Source of the DNA: Actinomadura craniellae
GTDB taxonomy: Bacteria > Actinomycetota > Actinomycetes > Streptosporangiales > Streptosporangiaceae
Assembly (NCBI RefSeq): GCF_003289645.1
Contig: NZ_QLYX01000006.1
Coordinates: 334,509 to 398,508 of the forward strand
Direction of reading: 5' to 3'
Length of the DNA stretch: 64,000 nucleotides
The notes under the pieces were generated by a model. The model did not search any database. It saw only the letters and a program-made list of their open reading frames with translations, and had not been told where the DNA came from. The number at the start of each line of letters is the position of its first letter. Position 1 is the first letter of the stretch. The position numbers were made by a program, and so were the translations under genes. Positions 28,599 to 37,419 of this stretch are shown piece after piece.

Positions 28599-29267
28599 TC
28601 AGCGTCCGATGTCGCGGACCAGGTCCAGCGCCAGCAGCAGGTCCAGATGGATGAAGGTCTCCAGCTTCGCCCCGTCCGGTACCTCCGGATCCGCCGCCAG
28701 GCGGTCGAGCACCGCCAGGGCGCCCCGGACGTCGAGGTCGTCGAAGAGCGCCGCCGTGGCCTCGTCCGCGTACGCCCGGTGCATCGGCCGGCCGGGGGAG
28801 CGGGCCCAGCCGGCGACCAGGCCGCGCAGCCGGCGCAGTTCGGCGTCGGCGTCGGGCAGCACCGTCCCGCCCAGGTCGAGCGGGTCGCGGTAGGGGACCC
28901 GCAGCATCGCCAGCCGCACGCTCAGCGGGTCGAGCCCGTCCGGCACGGTGCCGGGGCCGGTCGCCGGCCGGACGCCCAGGAAGGCGCCGGCCGGAGGCGG
29001 CTCGCCGCCGTGCTCGGCCACGTGGAGTTCGGCCGAGGCGCCGGCACCGAGGTCGGGCGGGCGGACGTTGAGCTCGTCGAGGTCCCGCTCGGGCGCCGAA
29101 GAGCCAGCGCAATACAGCCGGACCTCGCGCCGGGTGCGTCCGGCCACCCGGCGCAGCAGGTCACCGACCACGTGGGTGCGCGGCGCCGGGCCGTGCACCC
29201 GGATCCGCAGCGGTCCGGAGGGGACGGGTTCGGCCTGGCCGGTGCGCGCGTCGTGGATCCGCAGCAT
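28599..29267 (-). CDS. Cysteinyl-tRNA synthetase-derived protein lacking catalytic motifs
   Basis: This 222-aa protein resembles pieces of CysRS. The N-terminus (LRIHDARTGQAEPVP, then RIRVHGPAPRTHVVGDLLRR) looks like the CysRS start. DELNVRPPDL recalls the middle region, and the C-terminal half (RVPYRDPLDLGG, then TAALFDDLDVRGALAVLDRL) recalls the helical region after the catalytic core. The HIGH and KMSKS signatures and the zinc-binding cysteines are absent and the length is under half of CysRS, so it cannot charge tRNA. It may be a regulator or a relic. It ends 10 bp from the acyltransferase gene upstream. Confidence 0.72.
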   Translation of the reverse strand: MLRIHDARTGQAEPVPSGPLRIRVHGPAPRTHVVGDLLRRVAGRTRREVRLYCAGSSAPERDLDELNVRPPDLGAGASAELHVAEHGGEPPPAGAFLGVRPATGPGTVPDGLDPLSVRLAMLRVPYRDPLDLGGTVLPDADAELRRLRGLVAGWARSPGRPMHRAYADEATAALFDDLDVRGALAVLDRLAADPEVPDGAKLETFIHLDLLLALDLVRDIGR

Positions 29268-29277
29268 GTCTTCCAGG

Positions 29278-30372
29278 CTAGTCGGCGGACTTGCGGGGAC
29301 CCGGCGGGCGCTTCTTGGTGGGGTGCCGGAGCGGGGTGAAGGCCCAGGTCATCTTGGGTTCCAGCGCCCAGCGCATGGTCTTGACGACGGGCTTGGTGCA
29401 CAGCACGGTGCCGATCACCAGGGCCGCCGCGGACATGGCGAGCACCCCGGGCACCGTGTGCATCCACTCCAGGTCGTAGGCGTCCACCAGGAGCAGCCCG
29501 CGGGTGTAGAAGCCGTGCAGCAGGTACGCGTACAGCGTGGTGGTGCCCAGCGCGGTGAACCAGTGCTGCCCGGTCGGCACGATCGCCAGGAAGGCGGCCA
29601 CCAGCGCGGTCGCGGCGACCAGCATGGCGAACCGCATCAGCGTGCCGGTGACGTTGTCGACGTTCAGGTCGTCGTGCCCGCTGCGCCAGAACACCCACTC
29701 CATGGCCATGCGCCGGCCCAGGGTGCAGGCGAACACGAAGCCGCCGAGGAGGGTCAGTACGCCGGCGATCCGGGCGCGCCGTGTCTTGAGAAGTTCGAAG
29801 TGCTCCGGCCGCAGCATCAGGCCGAGCACGTAGAAGGGGACGAGCCCGAACACCCGGTGCATGTCCAGGGTGCTGGGCAGCTCGCCCATGTAGGACAGCA
29901 GCGAGATCGCCACCGCGACGGCGAGCGGCCAGCGGATCTGCTGCCAGACGGGGGTCGACAGCCGCCACAGGAACAGCGCCAGCAGGAACCACGTCAGGTA
30001 GTACGGGTCGAGCAGGCTGATCCGCAGCGGGTTCCCGCCGACCAGCGCGTCGTAGGTCGAGTAGGCGACCTCGAAGACCACGTAGGGGACGCCGAGGTTG
30101 GTGATGAGCTTGCGGGCCTTGCCGCCGGAGAAGGTGAAGTTCCGCGAGAAGTAGCCGGTGACCACGATGAACAGCGGCATGTGGAACATGTACACGAACA
30201 GGTAGAGGCCCCGGGCGAGCGGGACGTCCTTCAGGTAGGCGATGGAGTGGCCCACCACCACCAGCAGGATCGCCAGGAACTTGGCGTTGTCGAAGAACGG
30301 GTCGCGGGACCGCGTGGCGGGCGGGGGAACCGTCGGACGTATCGCGGCGGTGCCGGGAAGCGTGTCTGCCAT
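29278..30372 (-). CDS. Acyltransferase family 3 membrane protein
   Basis: This 364-aa integral membrane protein has about ten transmembrane helices. The N-terminal segment RDPFFDNAKFLAILLVVVGH is typical of acyltransferase 3/OpgC-like proteins, where the His is catalytic. Such enzymes move acyl groups onto sugars or cell-wall polymers. The acceptor is unknown. The ATG is well placed and the gene is co-directional with the CysRS-like gene downstream. Confidence 0.85.
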   Translation of the reverse strand: MADTLPGTAAIRPTVPPPATRSRDPFFDNAKFLAILLVVVGHSIAYLKDVPLARGLYLFVYMFHMPLFIVVTGYFSRNFTFSGGKARKLITNLGVPYVVFEVAYSTYDALVGGNPLRISLLDPYYLTWFLLALFLWRLSTPVWQQIRWPLAVAVAISLLSYMGELPSTLDMHRVFGLVPFYVLGLMLRPEHFELLKTRRARIAGVLTLLGGFVFACTLGRRMAMEWVFWRSGHDDLNVDNVTGTLMRFAMLVAATALVAAFLAIVPTGQHWFTALGTTTLYAYLLHGFYTRGLLLVDAYDLEWMHTVPGVLAMSAAALVIGTVLCTKPVVKTMRWALEPKMTWAFTPLRHPTKKRPPGPRKSAD

Positions 30373-30406
30373 GGTGCGGGGCCTCGGGGTTCGGGTCGGG
30401 AAGCGC

Positions 30407-31219
30407 TTAGAGCGCGCCCGGCTGGCCGGGCTGGTAGGGCTCGCCGGGGGGCATGGCGGTGCGGTCGGCCTTGCGCACCGCGGCGAACCGCAGCCGTACG
30501 TAGTCGGCGACCCAGCCCGACTCCCGGCGCAGTGCGGGGGCGGCCAGGTCGTTGATCCGGCCGAGTAGCGGGTCGACCAGTTCGGGCGGTACCTCGGCCA
30601 GCGGCTTGGCGGCGAACACCCGGACCCAGTCGGCGGCGCCGTTGGGCCCCTCGGTCATCCGGGTGGGCCGGTCGGCGTACTCCAGCAGCCGCACGGTGAA
30701 GCCGCCCTCCTCCAGCCTGGTCGCGTATTCGGCCGGGCTCGGAAAGTACCAGGGCAGCTCGGGTTCGCCCAGCCCGAACACGCGCCAGGCGGTCTGCATG
30801 GCGACGATCAGTTCGGCGCAGTTGCCCGCGCCGCCCATCTCGGCCACGAACCGGCCGCCGGGCCGCAGTGCCGCGTGCACGTGTGCGATCACCGCGTCGG
30901 GGTCGCGGGTCATCCAGTGCAGGGCGGCGTTGGAGGCGACGGCGTCGTACCGTTCGGCGACGGTGAAGTCGTGGGCGTCGCCGACGGCGAACGACAGGTT
31001 CGAGTGCCGTGACGTCGCCTGAGCGATCATCTCCGGCGACCCGTCGATGCCCAGTACCTCGGCACCGCGCTCGGCTATCTCGGCGGAGAACGAGCCCGTC
31101 CCGCAGCCCAGGTCGATGACGCGCTCACCCGGTTGCGGATCGAGCAGGTCGACCAGCGGAGCGCCGTGTGCGGTGACGTACCCGAAGGCGGAGTCGTACG
31201 TCGCAACGGCCCAATTCAC
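30407..31219 (-). CDS. Class I SAM-dependent methyltransferase
   Basis: This 270-aa protein has motif I VIDLGCGTGSFSAEIA and a motif II region LGIDGSPEMI; NAALHWM is typical of trans-aconitate methyltransferase-like enzymes. The start is a GTG. The small-molecule substrate cannot be read from the sequence. It is divergent from the hypothetical gene at 31315. Confidence 0.88.
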   Translation of the reverse strand: MNWAVATYDSAFGYVTAHGAPLVDLLDPQPGERVIDLGCGTGSFSAEIAERGAEVLGIDGSPEMIAQATSRHSNLSFAVGDAHDFTVAERYDAVASNAALHWMTRDPDAVIAHVHAALRPGGRFVAEMGGAGNCAELIVAMQTAWRVFGLGEPELPWYFPSPAEYATRLEEGGFTVRLLEYADRPTRMTEGPNGAADWVRVFAAKPLAEVPPELVDPLLGRINDLAAPALRRESGWVADYVRLRFAAVRKADRTAMPPGEPYQPGQPGAL

Positions 31220-31314
31220 AGTCGTAACTTATCTGACAATCAACCCAGCTGAGGTGGGCTTGGAGTTCGTCGCCGCCGTAACGCCCGCTGGCCTGGCTGC
31301 GTACCGTTGGGCAT

Positions 31315-32061
31315 ATGGCCCAGCTACCGATCGTCCCCGCACCCCGGACCCTCGTCGCGCACTTCGTGGTGGTCGATCCTCGCAAACCCGCCCTGCCTGG
31401 GGCGTATCAGGAAATCGGCCCCGAACACCCCGTCATGCCCGACCCGGGAGTGCTCGCCCGGAGCGGTGCGGACCCCGCGGCGCTGACCCGGGCGGCCGCC
31501 TCCCGGCACCTGCTGGTGACCCGGTCGGGCCCGGCCGGCGGCGCCGCCCACCTGATCGTGGCCCGCGACGACGCGGCGGCACTGGCGGCGGCCACCGGCG
31601 GCGTGCTCCTGGACCCGGCGCTGGCCCGCTTCGCCGAGATCCCCGCCCGGGTCCGCCCGGCCATCCCGCTGCGCGCGGGTTCGGCCGCCCCCGCCGCCGT
31701 GCGGGCGTTCGTGCCGGGGGAGTGGATCCGGATCATGGGGACGCCGGCGGCGGACGGGCTGGCCCTGACCACCCTCGGCCTGACCCGGCTGGGCGCCCCC
31801 GAACTGCGCGTCGCGGGGCTGCCGCCGTACCTCGGCCAGGCCTGGGCCAGGCTGCTGCACACCCTGGCCGGGCTGCTCGTCCCGGCGCTGTGGCGTGACC
31901 CCGCCGCCCTGCCGGGCGAGTTCGTCCTCGACGGCGAGCCCGTCGGCCTGCGCTACGCCGACGGCGCCCTGACCCCCGTCCCGCCGCCCGGCTTCACCGG
32001 CGCGGAGCAGTCCTGGCGCACCCACCTTGCCACCGCGCTCTTCCCCGCCGCCCGGAGCTGA
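31315..32061 (+). CDS. Conserved-looking protein of unknown function
   Basis: This is a 248-aa, Ala/Pro-rich protein without signal peptide or transmembrane segment. I do not recognise any domain. Codon usage is strongly GC3-biased and the frame is uninterrupted, so it is a real gene. It is divergent from the methyltransferase gene and co-directional with the enoyl-CoA hydratase gene 74 bp downstream. Confidence 0.7.
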   Translation: MAQLPIVPAPRTLVAHFVVVDPRKPALPGAYQEIGPEHPVMPDPGVLARSGADPAALTRAAASRHLLVTRSGPAGGAAHLIVARDDAAALAAATGGVLLDPALARFAEIPARVRPAIPLRAGSAAPAAVRAFVPGEWIRIMGTPAADGLALTTLGLTRLGAPELRVAGLPPYLGQAWARLLHTLAGLLVPALWRDPAALPGEFVLDGEPVGLRYADGALTPVPPPGFTGAEQSWRTHLATALFPAARS

Positions 32062-32135
32062 CCAGGCCGGGTACCGGACCTACAGAAGGCGGTTCTAGAG
32101 TCTGGTTCTACATCGAGGCGCGAGGAGGTACGCGG

Positions 32136-33002
32136 GTGTCGTACAGCGAGATCGAGTACGAGGTCAGGGACGGGATCGCCACGATCACGATGAACCGGCC
32201 GGAGCGGCTCAACGCCTACACCTACGTGATGCGCGGCGAGATGATCGACGCGTTCGAGCGGATCGACGCCGACGACGACGTGCGCGTCGCGGTGGTGACC
32301 GGGGCCGGGCGGGCCTTCTGTGCCGGGGCCGACCTGGAGGGCGGCGGCGACACCTTCAACCGGGAGAAGCGCACCGAGATGTTCGGCGCCGACCTGCTGG
32401 AGGACGGCACCCCCCGCGACGGCGGCGGCACGGTGGCGCTGCGCATCGCGCAGTGCCTCAAGCCGGTGATCGGCGCGATCAACGGGGCGGCGGTCGGCGT
32501 CGGCATCACGGTGACCCTGCCGATGGACATCCGGCTGGCGTCCGACAAGGCCAGGTTCGGCTTCGTGTTCGCCCGGCGCGGGATCGTGGCCGAAGCCGCC
32601 TCCAGCTGGTTCCTGCCGCGCGTCGTTGGCATCCAGCAGGCCATGGAGTGGGTGACCACCGGCCGGGTGTTCGACGCCGAGGAGGCCCGCGCGGGCGGGC
32701 TGGTCCTGCGCACCCACGCCCCGGACGACCTGCTGCCGGCCGCCTACGCGCTGGCCCGCGAGATCGCCGACAACACCTCCGCGATCTCGATCGCGGCGAT
32801 CCGCCGGCTGATGTGGTCCGGCCTGTCCGCGACCACCCCCTGGGACGCCCACGTCGCCGACTCGCGGCTGATGGCCGCCCTGGGGCAGTCCGCCGACGCC
32901 GCCGAGGGCGTCACCTCGTTCCTGGAGAAGCGGGCCGCCGAGTTCCCGATGCGCGTCTCCACGGACCTCCCGGCCGAGGTCCCGGACTGGCCGCTGCGCT
33001 GA
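32136..33002 (+). CDS. Enoyl-CoA hydratase/isomerase family protein
   Basis: This is a 288-aa crotonase-fold protein. The N-terminus YEVRDGIATITMNRPERLNA, the oxyanion-hole segment AGRAFCAGADL and the region GAINGAAVGVGITVTLPMDI are typical of it. It probably hydrates or isomerises an enoyl-CoA thioester in fatty-acid or related breakdown. The GTG start has a strong ribosome site (GAGGAGG). The upstream stretch 32097-32120 holds two copies of GGTTCTA that could form an operator. Confidence 0.9.
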   Translation: MSYSEIEYEVRDGIATITMNRPERLNAYTYVMRGEMIDAFERIDADDDVRVAVVTGAGRAFCAGADLEGGGDTFNREKRTEMFGADLLEDGTPRDGGGTVALRIAQCLKPVIGAINGAAVGVGITVTLPMDIRLASDKARFGFVFARRGIVAEAASSWFLPRVVGIQQAMEWVTTGRVFDAEEARAGGLVLRTHAPDDLLPAAYALAREIADNTSAISIAAIRRLMWSGLSATTPWDAHVADSRLMAALGQSADAAEGVTSFLEKRAAEFPMRVSTDLPAEVPDWPLR

Positions 33003-33146
33003 CCAGACCCCAGCCGGATCCGGGTGCTGTCATGCCCGGACCCTGACCGCGCCGTACACGAGGCCCGGATGCCGGGACGCCATGCCGTTCTGCGTCTATG
33101 GTGTCACGTTGGGTAACGGGGGTATTCAGGGCCGCGGGGGTGCAAG

Positions 33147-33962
33147 GTGAGGAAATCGCGGATCGGTGTGGTGGCGGCGCTGCTGGTGATCGCCGCCGTC
33201 TGCAGCGATCTGGCTTCGCCGCGGCCGACGGAGGGCCCGCCGCAGGCGGCGCCGCAGTCGCGCAAGCCCGTCCGGCCACCGGGGCCACCCCCCGTCGACT
33301 GCTCCATCGCCAGGTGCGTGGCGCTGACCTTCGACGACGGGCCCGGCGCGCACACCGAGCGGCTGCTGGGCATGCTGCGCGCCCGGAACGCCCGCGCCAC
33401 GTTCTTCGTGCTCGGCCAGAACGTCGGGCTCTACCCGCAGGCGCTGCGCCGGGCCGTGGTCGACGGGCACGAGATCGCCAACCACAGCTGGTCGCATCCC
33501 AACCTCACCGGGCTGCCGGCCGACCGCGTCCGGACGGAGGTCGGGCGCACCCAGCGGGCGATCCTCCTGGCCAGCGGCCGGCCCTCGCTGCTCTTCCGGC
33601 CGCCGTACGGGGCCACCGACGCCACGGTGGGCCGGGCGTCCGGGCTGCCGCAGATCATGTGGAGCGTCGACACCCTCGACTGGATGCACCGTGACCGGGC
33701 GCGGGTCGCCCGGGTGGCGATCGGGCAGACGCGGCCCGGCGGGATCGTCCTGTTCCACGACATCCACAAGACGACGGTGGACGCGATCCCCGAGGTGCTG
33801 ACCGGGCTCTCCCGCCGGGGCTACCGGTTCGTCACCGTCTCGGAACTCTTCCGGGGGAAGCCGCCGCTGCGTCCCGGCGTCCGCTACACCGAACGCGACC
33901 CGCAGACCCCGACCCCGGCACCGACCCGCACGGCGACCGCGCGGCCGGTCCGGCACGGTTAG
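33147..33962 (+). CDS. Secreted polysaccharide deacetylase (NodB homology)
   Basis: This 271-aa protein has a signal peptide (about 1-25) and a Pro-rich stretch before a NodB domain. Motif 1 is LTFDDGPG with the catalytic Asp and metal Asp; motif 2 is HEIANHSWSHP with the metal His residues; later motifs are LFRPPYG and GGIVLFHDIH. It should deacetylate cell-wall or environmental N-acetyl sugars. The C-terminus is a Pro/Thr-rich tail. Its stop overlaps that of the convergent small gene by 4 nt. Confidence 0.9.
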   Translation: MRKSRIGVVAALLVIAAVCSDLASPRPTEGPPQAAPQSRKPVRPPGPPPVDCSIARCVALTFDDGPGAHTERLLGMLRARNARATFFVLGQNVGLYPQALRRAVVDGHEIANHSWSHPNLTGLPADRVRTEVGRTQRAILLASGRPSLLFRPPYGATDATVGRASGLPQIMWSVDTLDWMHRDRARVARVAIGQTRPGGIVLFHDIHKTTVDAIPEVLTGLSRRGYRFVTVSELFRGKPPLRPGVRYTERDPQTPTPAPTRTATARPVRHG

Positions 33963-34168
33963 CGGCGGGCCGGGGGAGCCGGAGGGACGACCTTGCCCGC
34001 CACGATGATGCCGCGCGGGACCTCGACGGTCTCGCCGGTGCGGCGGCGTATCCTGAGGACGTCGTCCTGCCACGATTCGAGGACACCGACGACATCGCTG
34101 TACTCTCCGGAGGGCAGGCGCCGACGGAGCGAGACCCGCTGCCCAACGTCCGCTTCGGTGACGCTCAT
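33959..34168 (-). CDS. Small SH3-like protein, stand-alone acetyltransferase N-domain
   Basis: This 69-aa protein starts at the ATG at 34168 (MSVTEADVGQRVSLRRRL). It resembles the small beta-barrel domain found at the N-terminus of some actinobacterial GNAT acetyltransferases (VGQRVSLRRRL, then RRRTGETVEVPRGIIVAGKV), but no acetyltransferase part follows. A longer frame to 34255 is possible but has no homology-like character. Confidence 0.65.
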   Translation of the reverse strand: MSVTEADVGQRVSLRRRLPSGEYSDVVGVLESWQDDVLRIRRRTGETVEVPRGIIVAGKVVPPAPPARR

Positions 34169-34311
34169 CACCAGCCGTGCAACGAATCGGCCGGACAAGT
34201 GGCGACCCCCGTGTCGTATGAGCCTGCTGACAGTCGCAATACTAGGTGTCGACAAGCTTGCGGTGAGCCGTGGCGTACGGCGGGGCCGGAGGATTCGAGA
34301 GGAGTCATGAC

Positions 34312-34638
34312 GTGACCTACGTCATTGCGCAGCCCTGTGTGGACCTGCTCGACAAGGCATGCATCGAGGAGTGCCCCGTCGACTGCATTTACGAGGGACA
34401 GCGTCAGCTCTACATCCACCCTGACGAGTGCGTGGACTGCGGTGCGTGCGAGCCGGTCTGCCCGGTCGAGGCGATTTACTACGAGGACGACCTGCCTGAC
34501 CAGTGGAAGGACTTCTACAAGGTCAACGTGGAGTTCTTCGACGACCTGGGTTCGCCGGGCGGTGCCTCCAAGGTCGGCAAGATCGAGAAGGATCACGCGA
34601 TCGTGGCCGCACTGCCCCCGCAGGAGCACGACGAGTGA
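34312..34638 (+). CDS. fdxA: 7Fe ferredoxin
   Basis: This 108-aa bacterial ferredoxin binds one 3Fe-4S and one 4Fe-4S cluster (CVDLLDKACIEECPVDCI and CVDCGACEPVCPVEAI). It is a soluble electron carrier, often serving cytochrome P450s or oxidoreductases. The GTG at 34312 lies 9 nt after GAGAGGAG and gives the typical TYVIAQPCVD start. It precedes dapC with an 81-bp gap, as in mycobacteria (fdxC-Rv1178). Confidence 0.94.
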   Translation: MTYVIAQPCVDLLDKACIEECPVDCIYEGQRQLYIHPDECVDCGACEPVCPVEAIYYEDDLPDQWKDFYKVNVEFFDDLGSPGGASKVGKIEKDHAIVAALPPQEHDE

Positions 34639-34719
34639 CGTGACGTTCGAGGGCCGCGGTTCCGAAGTGCCGGGCCGCGGCCTCGCAGCGAAGGATGCGG
34701 TGAAGGACCCGGAGGCTCC

Positions 34720-35799
34720 ATGCTCGCCCTGCCCGACTTCCCGTGGGACCGGCTGGAGCCGTACAAGGAGAAGGCCCGCCTGCACCCCGGGGGGCTCGTC
34801 GACCTCTCGGTCGGCACCCCGGTCGACCCCACTCCGGAGGCGGTGCGCCGGGCGCTGAGCGAGGCGGCCGACGCGCCGGGCTACCCGCTCACCTACGGCA
34901 CCCCCCGGCTGCGCGAGGCGGTGGCGGGCTGGCTGCGCCGCAGGCTCGGCGTGCCGGGCGCCGACCCGGCCGCGGTGCTGCCGGTGATCGGCACCAAGGA
35001 ACTGGTCGCCTGGCTGCCCACCCTGCTCGGCGCGGGCCCGGGCGACAAGATCGCCTTCCCCGAACTCGCGTACCCGACGTACGACGTGGGCGCCCGGCTG
35101 GCGGGCGCGGAGCCCGTGGCCGTGGACGGGCTGCTGGCGCTCGGCCCGGACACCCCCAAGATCGTCTGGATCAACTCGCCGTCCAACCCCACCGGCAAGG
35201 TGCTGCCCCGGGAGCACCTGCGCAAGGTCGTCGAGTGGGCGCGGGCGCGCGGCGCGCTCGTGGTCAGCGACGAGTGCTACATCGAACTGGGCTGGGAGAG
35301 CGAGCCGGTCTCGATCCTGCACCCCGACGTCTGCGGCGGTGGCCACGAGGGGCTGCTGGCGGTGAACTCGCTGTCCAAGCGGTCCAACCTGGCCGGCTAC
35401 CGGGCCGGTTTCGTGACCGGCGACCCCGCGGTGGTACGGGAACTGCTGGCGGTGCGCAAGCACGCCGGGATGATCGTCCCCGCCCCGGTGCAGGCCGCCA
35501 TGGCGGTGGCGCTCGACGACGACGCCCACGTCGAGGAGCAGCGTGAGCGGTACGCCCGGCGGCGGGCCGTGCTCCGCGCCGCGCTGGAGCGGCACGGGCT
35601 GCGCATCGACCACTCCGAGGCGTCGCTCTACCTGTGGGCCACCCGCGACGAGCCGTGCATGGACACCGTCGCCCACCTGGCCGGGCTGGGCATCCTGGTG
35701 GCGCCGGGCGACTTCTACGGCCCCGCGGGCGCGCGGCACGTCCGGATCGCCTTCACCGCCACCGATGAGCGGGTGGCGGCGGCGGCCGGCCGCCTGTAG
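34720..35799 (+). CDS. dapC: Succinyldiaminopimelate transaminase
   Basis: This 359-aa class I/II PLP aminotransferase starts LPDFPWDRLEPYKEKARLHP, typical of actinobacterial DapC. The PLP lysine lies in SLSKRSNLAGYR, and SPSNPTGKVLP precedes it. It makes N-succinyl-LL-2,6-diaminopimelate for lysine and peptidoglycan. dapD and dapE lie about 13 kb further on at 48877 and 49784. Confidence 0.92.
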   Translation: MLALPDFPWDRLEPYKEKARLHPGGLVDLSVGTPVDPTPEAVRRALSEAADAPGYPLTYGTPRLREAVAGWLRRRLGVPGADPAAVLPVIGTKELVAWLPTLLGAGPGDKIAFPELAYPTYDVGARLAGAEPVAVDGLLALGPDTPKIVWINSPSNPTGKVLPREHLRKVVEWARARGALVVSDECYIELGWESEPVSILHPDVCGGGHEGLLAVNSLSKRSNLAGYRAGFVTGDPAVVRELLAVRKHAGMIVPAPVQAAMAVALDDDAHVEEQRERYARRRAVLRAALERHGLRIDHSEASLYLWATRDEPCMDTVAHLAGLGILVAPGDFYGPAGARHVRIAFTATDERVAAAAGRL

Positions 35800-35915
35800 C
35801 GCTGTCGTAATCCTCTTGTGACCGTTGGTCGGGAACCTTCTGTGCCGTTGTTCGCCCTAAATCGCTAGGATCCGACGGGGTCGAAGCGAATTCGGGCGAT
35901 AACAGGGGGTTGTGG

Positions 35916-36515
35916 ATGGTGAAGATCCTGCTCCTGCTGGTCCTCATCGCCCTGATCGTCCTCATCGTCCTCGTGCTGCGCGGCCGGCGCTCCACCGAGA
36001 CCGCCGCCCCGTCCCGCCGGCCCGCCGACCCGTTCGGCGCCGCCGAGCAGACGGCCGGTGACCCCCGCGCGATCAAGGCGGGCGACATGGTCGAGTACCT
36101 GGGCGTCCGCTACTTCGTCCGCGGCTCGGTGCGGTTCCGCGAGGGCGGCTACACCTGGGACGAGCACCTGCTCGACGCCGACTCACCGGGCGGCGGCAAG
36201 GTCTGGATCTCGGTCGAGGAGGACCCCGACCTCGAAGTCGTCTGGTGGACCGAGATCGACGCCGGTGACCTCACGCCCGCCCGCCGCGAGCTGACCTGGG
36301 ACGGCGTCGACTACCACCGCGAGGAGCACGGCACCGCCGGCTACCGCACCGAGGGCACCACCGGACTGGGCGCGGACGGCCGGGTCGAGTACGCCGACTA
36401 CGCGGCGCCCGGCGGCCGCTACCTCTCGTTCGAACGTTACGGCGACGGCCCGTGGGAGGCCGGCACGGGCGAGAAGGTGCCGGCCGGCACCCTGACCATC
36501 TACTCGGCGAGCTGA
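35916..36515 (+). CDS. DUF4178 membrane-anchored protein
   Basis: This 199-aa protein has an N-terminal transmembrane helix (about 4-22) and a DUF4178-type beta-rich domain (AGDMVEYLGVRYFVRGSVRF, then WISVEEDPDLEVVWW). The ATG at 35916 follows a G-rich ribosome site. It opens a six-gene unit that ends with spermidine synthase, in the same order as Rv2597-Rv2601 of M. tuberculosis (from memory), with one extra gene. The biochemical role of DUF4178 is not established. Confidence 0.85.
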   Translation: MVKILLLLVLIALIVLIVLVLRGRRSTETAAPSRRPADPFGAAEQTAGDPRAIKAGDMVEYLGVRYFVRGSVRFREGGYTWDEHLLDADSPGGGKVWISVEEDPDLEVVWWTEIDAGDLTPARRELTWDGVDYHREEHGTAGYRTEGTTGLGADGRVEYADYAAPGGRYLSFERYGDGPWEAGTGEKVPAGTLTIYSAS

Positions 36516-36517
36516 CC

Positions 36518-37018
36518 TTGCTGACCACGCTGCGGACCGCGTACGCCGACACCCGTGCCGACGCGCTGTCGTTCGCGCTCGGCCTGCCCCCGCTCGACGC
36601 GCTGGCCGTGCTGCCGCTGGAGTGCGCGGGGCACCCGGTGGAGCTCCGCCTGCTCGGCGCCTCGCACCAGGTGATCGTCGGCCCGGTCAGCGAGACGGTC
36701 GCCTGCCTGCCCGACCGGCCCGGACCGCTCCCCACGCAGGTGCGCGAGACCCTCGACGGCTGGTCGTACGCCTTCACCGCGACCGTGCGGACCTACGGCG
36801 CCGCCGGGTTCGGCCCCGCGGTGGACGCGCTGTGCGCCCGGCTCGCCGGCCGCGACGACGCGCTCACCGGGACCTTCCCCGGTTCGCCGCACGCCGTGAC
36901 GGCGCTCGCCGTGGACCCCGGCCCGGCCGCCCGGCGGCTGGGCTGGCAGACCTGGCATGCCTATCCGCAGACCCGGGAGATCGTCATGACCCAGAGCCGG
37001 TTGGTGAGCGAGCCATGA
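36518..37018 (+). CDS. DUF2617 family protein
   Basis: This 166-aa soluble protein starts at a TTG just 2 bp after the DUF4178 stop. It contains LRLLGASHQVIV and a C-terminal WQTWHAYPQT segment, characteristic of the DUF2617 family. The function is unknown; it is always reported next to DUF4178/DUF4247/DUF350 genes and a spermidine synthase. Its stop overlaps the start of the next gene (ATGA). Confidence 0.83.
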   Translation: MLTTLRTAYADTRADALSFALGLPPLDALAVLPLECAGHPVELRLLGASHQVIVGPVSETVACLPDRPGPLPTQVRETLDGWSYAFTATVRTYGAAGFGPAVDALCARLAGRDDALTGTFPGSPHAVTALAVDPGPAARRLGWQTWHAYPQTREIVMTQSRLVSEP

Positions 37019-37419
37019 AACGAGGTTTGATCGGGGGCGGCCTGCTGGCCGGTCTCGGCGCAGTCATCCTGGTGGGCGTGCTGGTCAGCAACAGCACCTC
37101 CCCGCGGTCGTGGATCGCCGGGAAGTACACCAAGGTCAATGCGACCACCTTCCGCGCCGCGGCCCCGCCGGCCAAGGTGGCGGGCGAGATCGCACGGAAG
37201 TTCAAGCCGTCCGACCGGGTGTACGTCCCGGCCGGGGCGTTCCTGCGCTACCCCAAGGTGATGATCGCCGTGCTGCCCGACGGCCGCGGCAGCCGGATCT
37301 CGATCGAGACCCCCGATCGCGGTTACCGCAACCACCACTCCGCGGTGAGCGGGCGCTGGGGCGGTCCGGGCGGCCGGGCCTCGCTGTTCCGCGGCGGCGG
37401 CCCCGGGGAGGGCAAGTGA
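37015..37419 (+). CDS. DUF4247-like small exported or membrane protein
   Basis: This 134-aa protein has an N-terminal hydrophobic segment (about 5-25) and an extracytoplasmic domain ending in a Gly/Arg-rich tail. By position and size it is the DUF4247 member of the conserved operon (Rv2599 counterpart). It overlaps both neighbours by 4 nt. Confidence 0.8.
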   Translation: MKRGLIGGGLLAGLGAVILVGVLVSNSTSPRSWIAGKYTKVNATTFRAAAPPAKVAGEIARKFKPSDRVYVPAGAFLRYPKVMIAVLPDGRGSRISIETPDRGYRNHHSAVSGRWGGPGGRASLFRGGGPGEGK

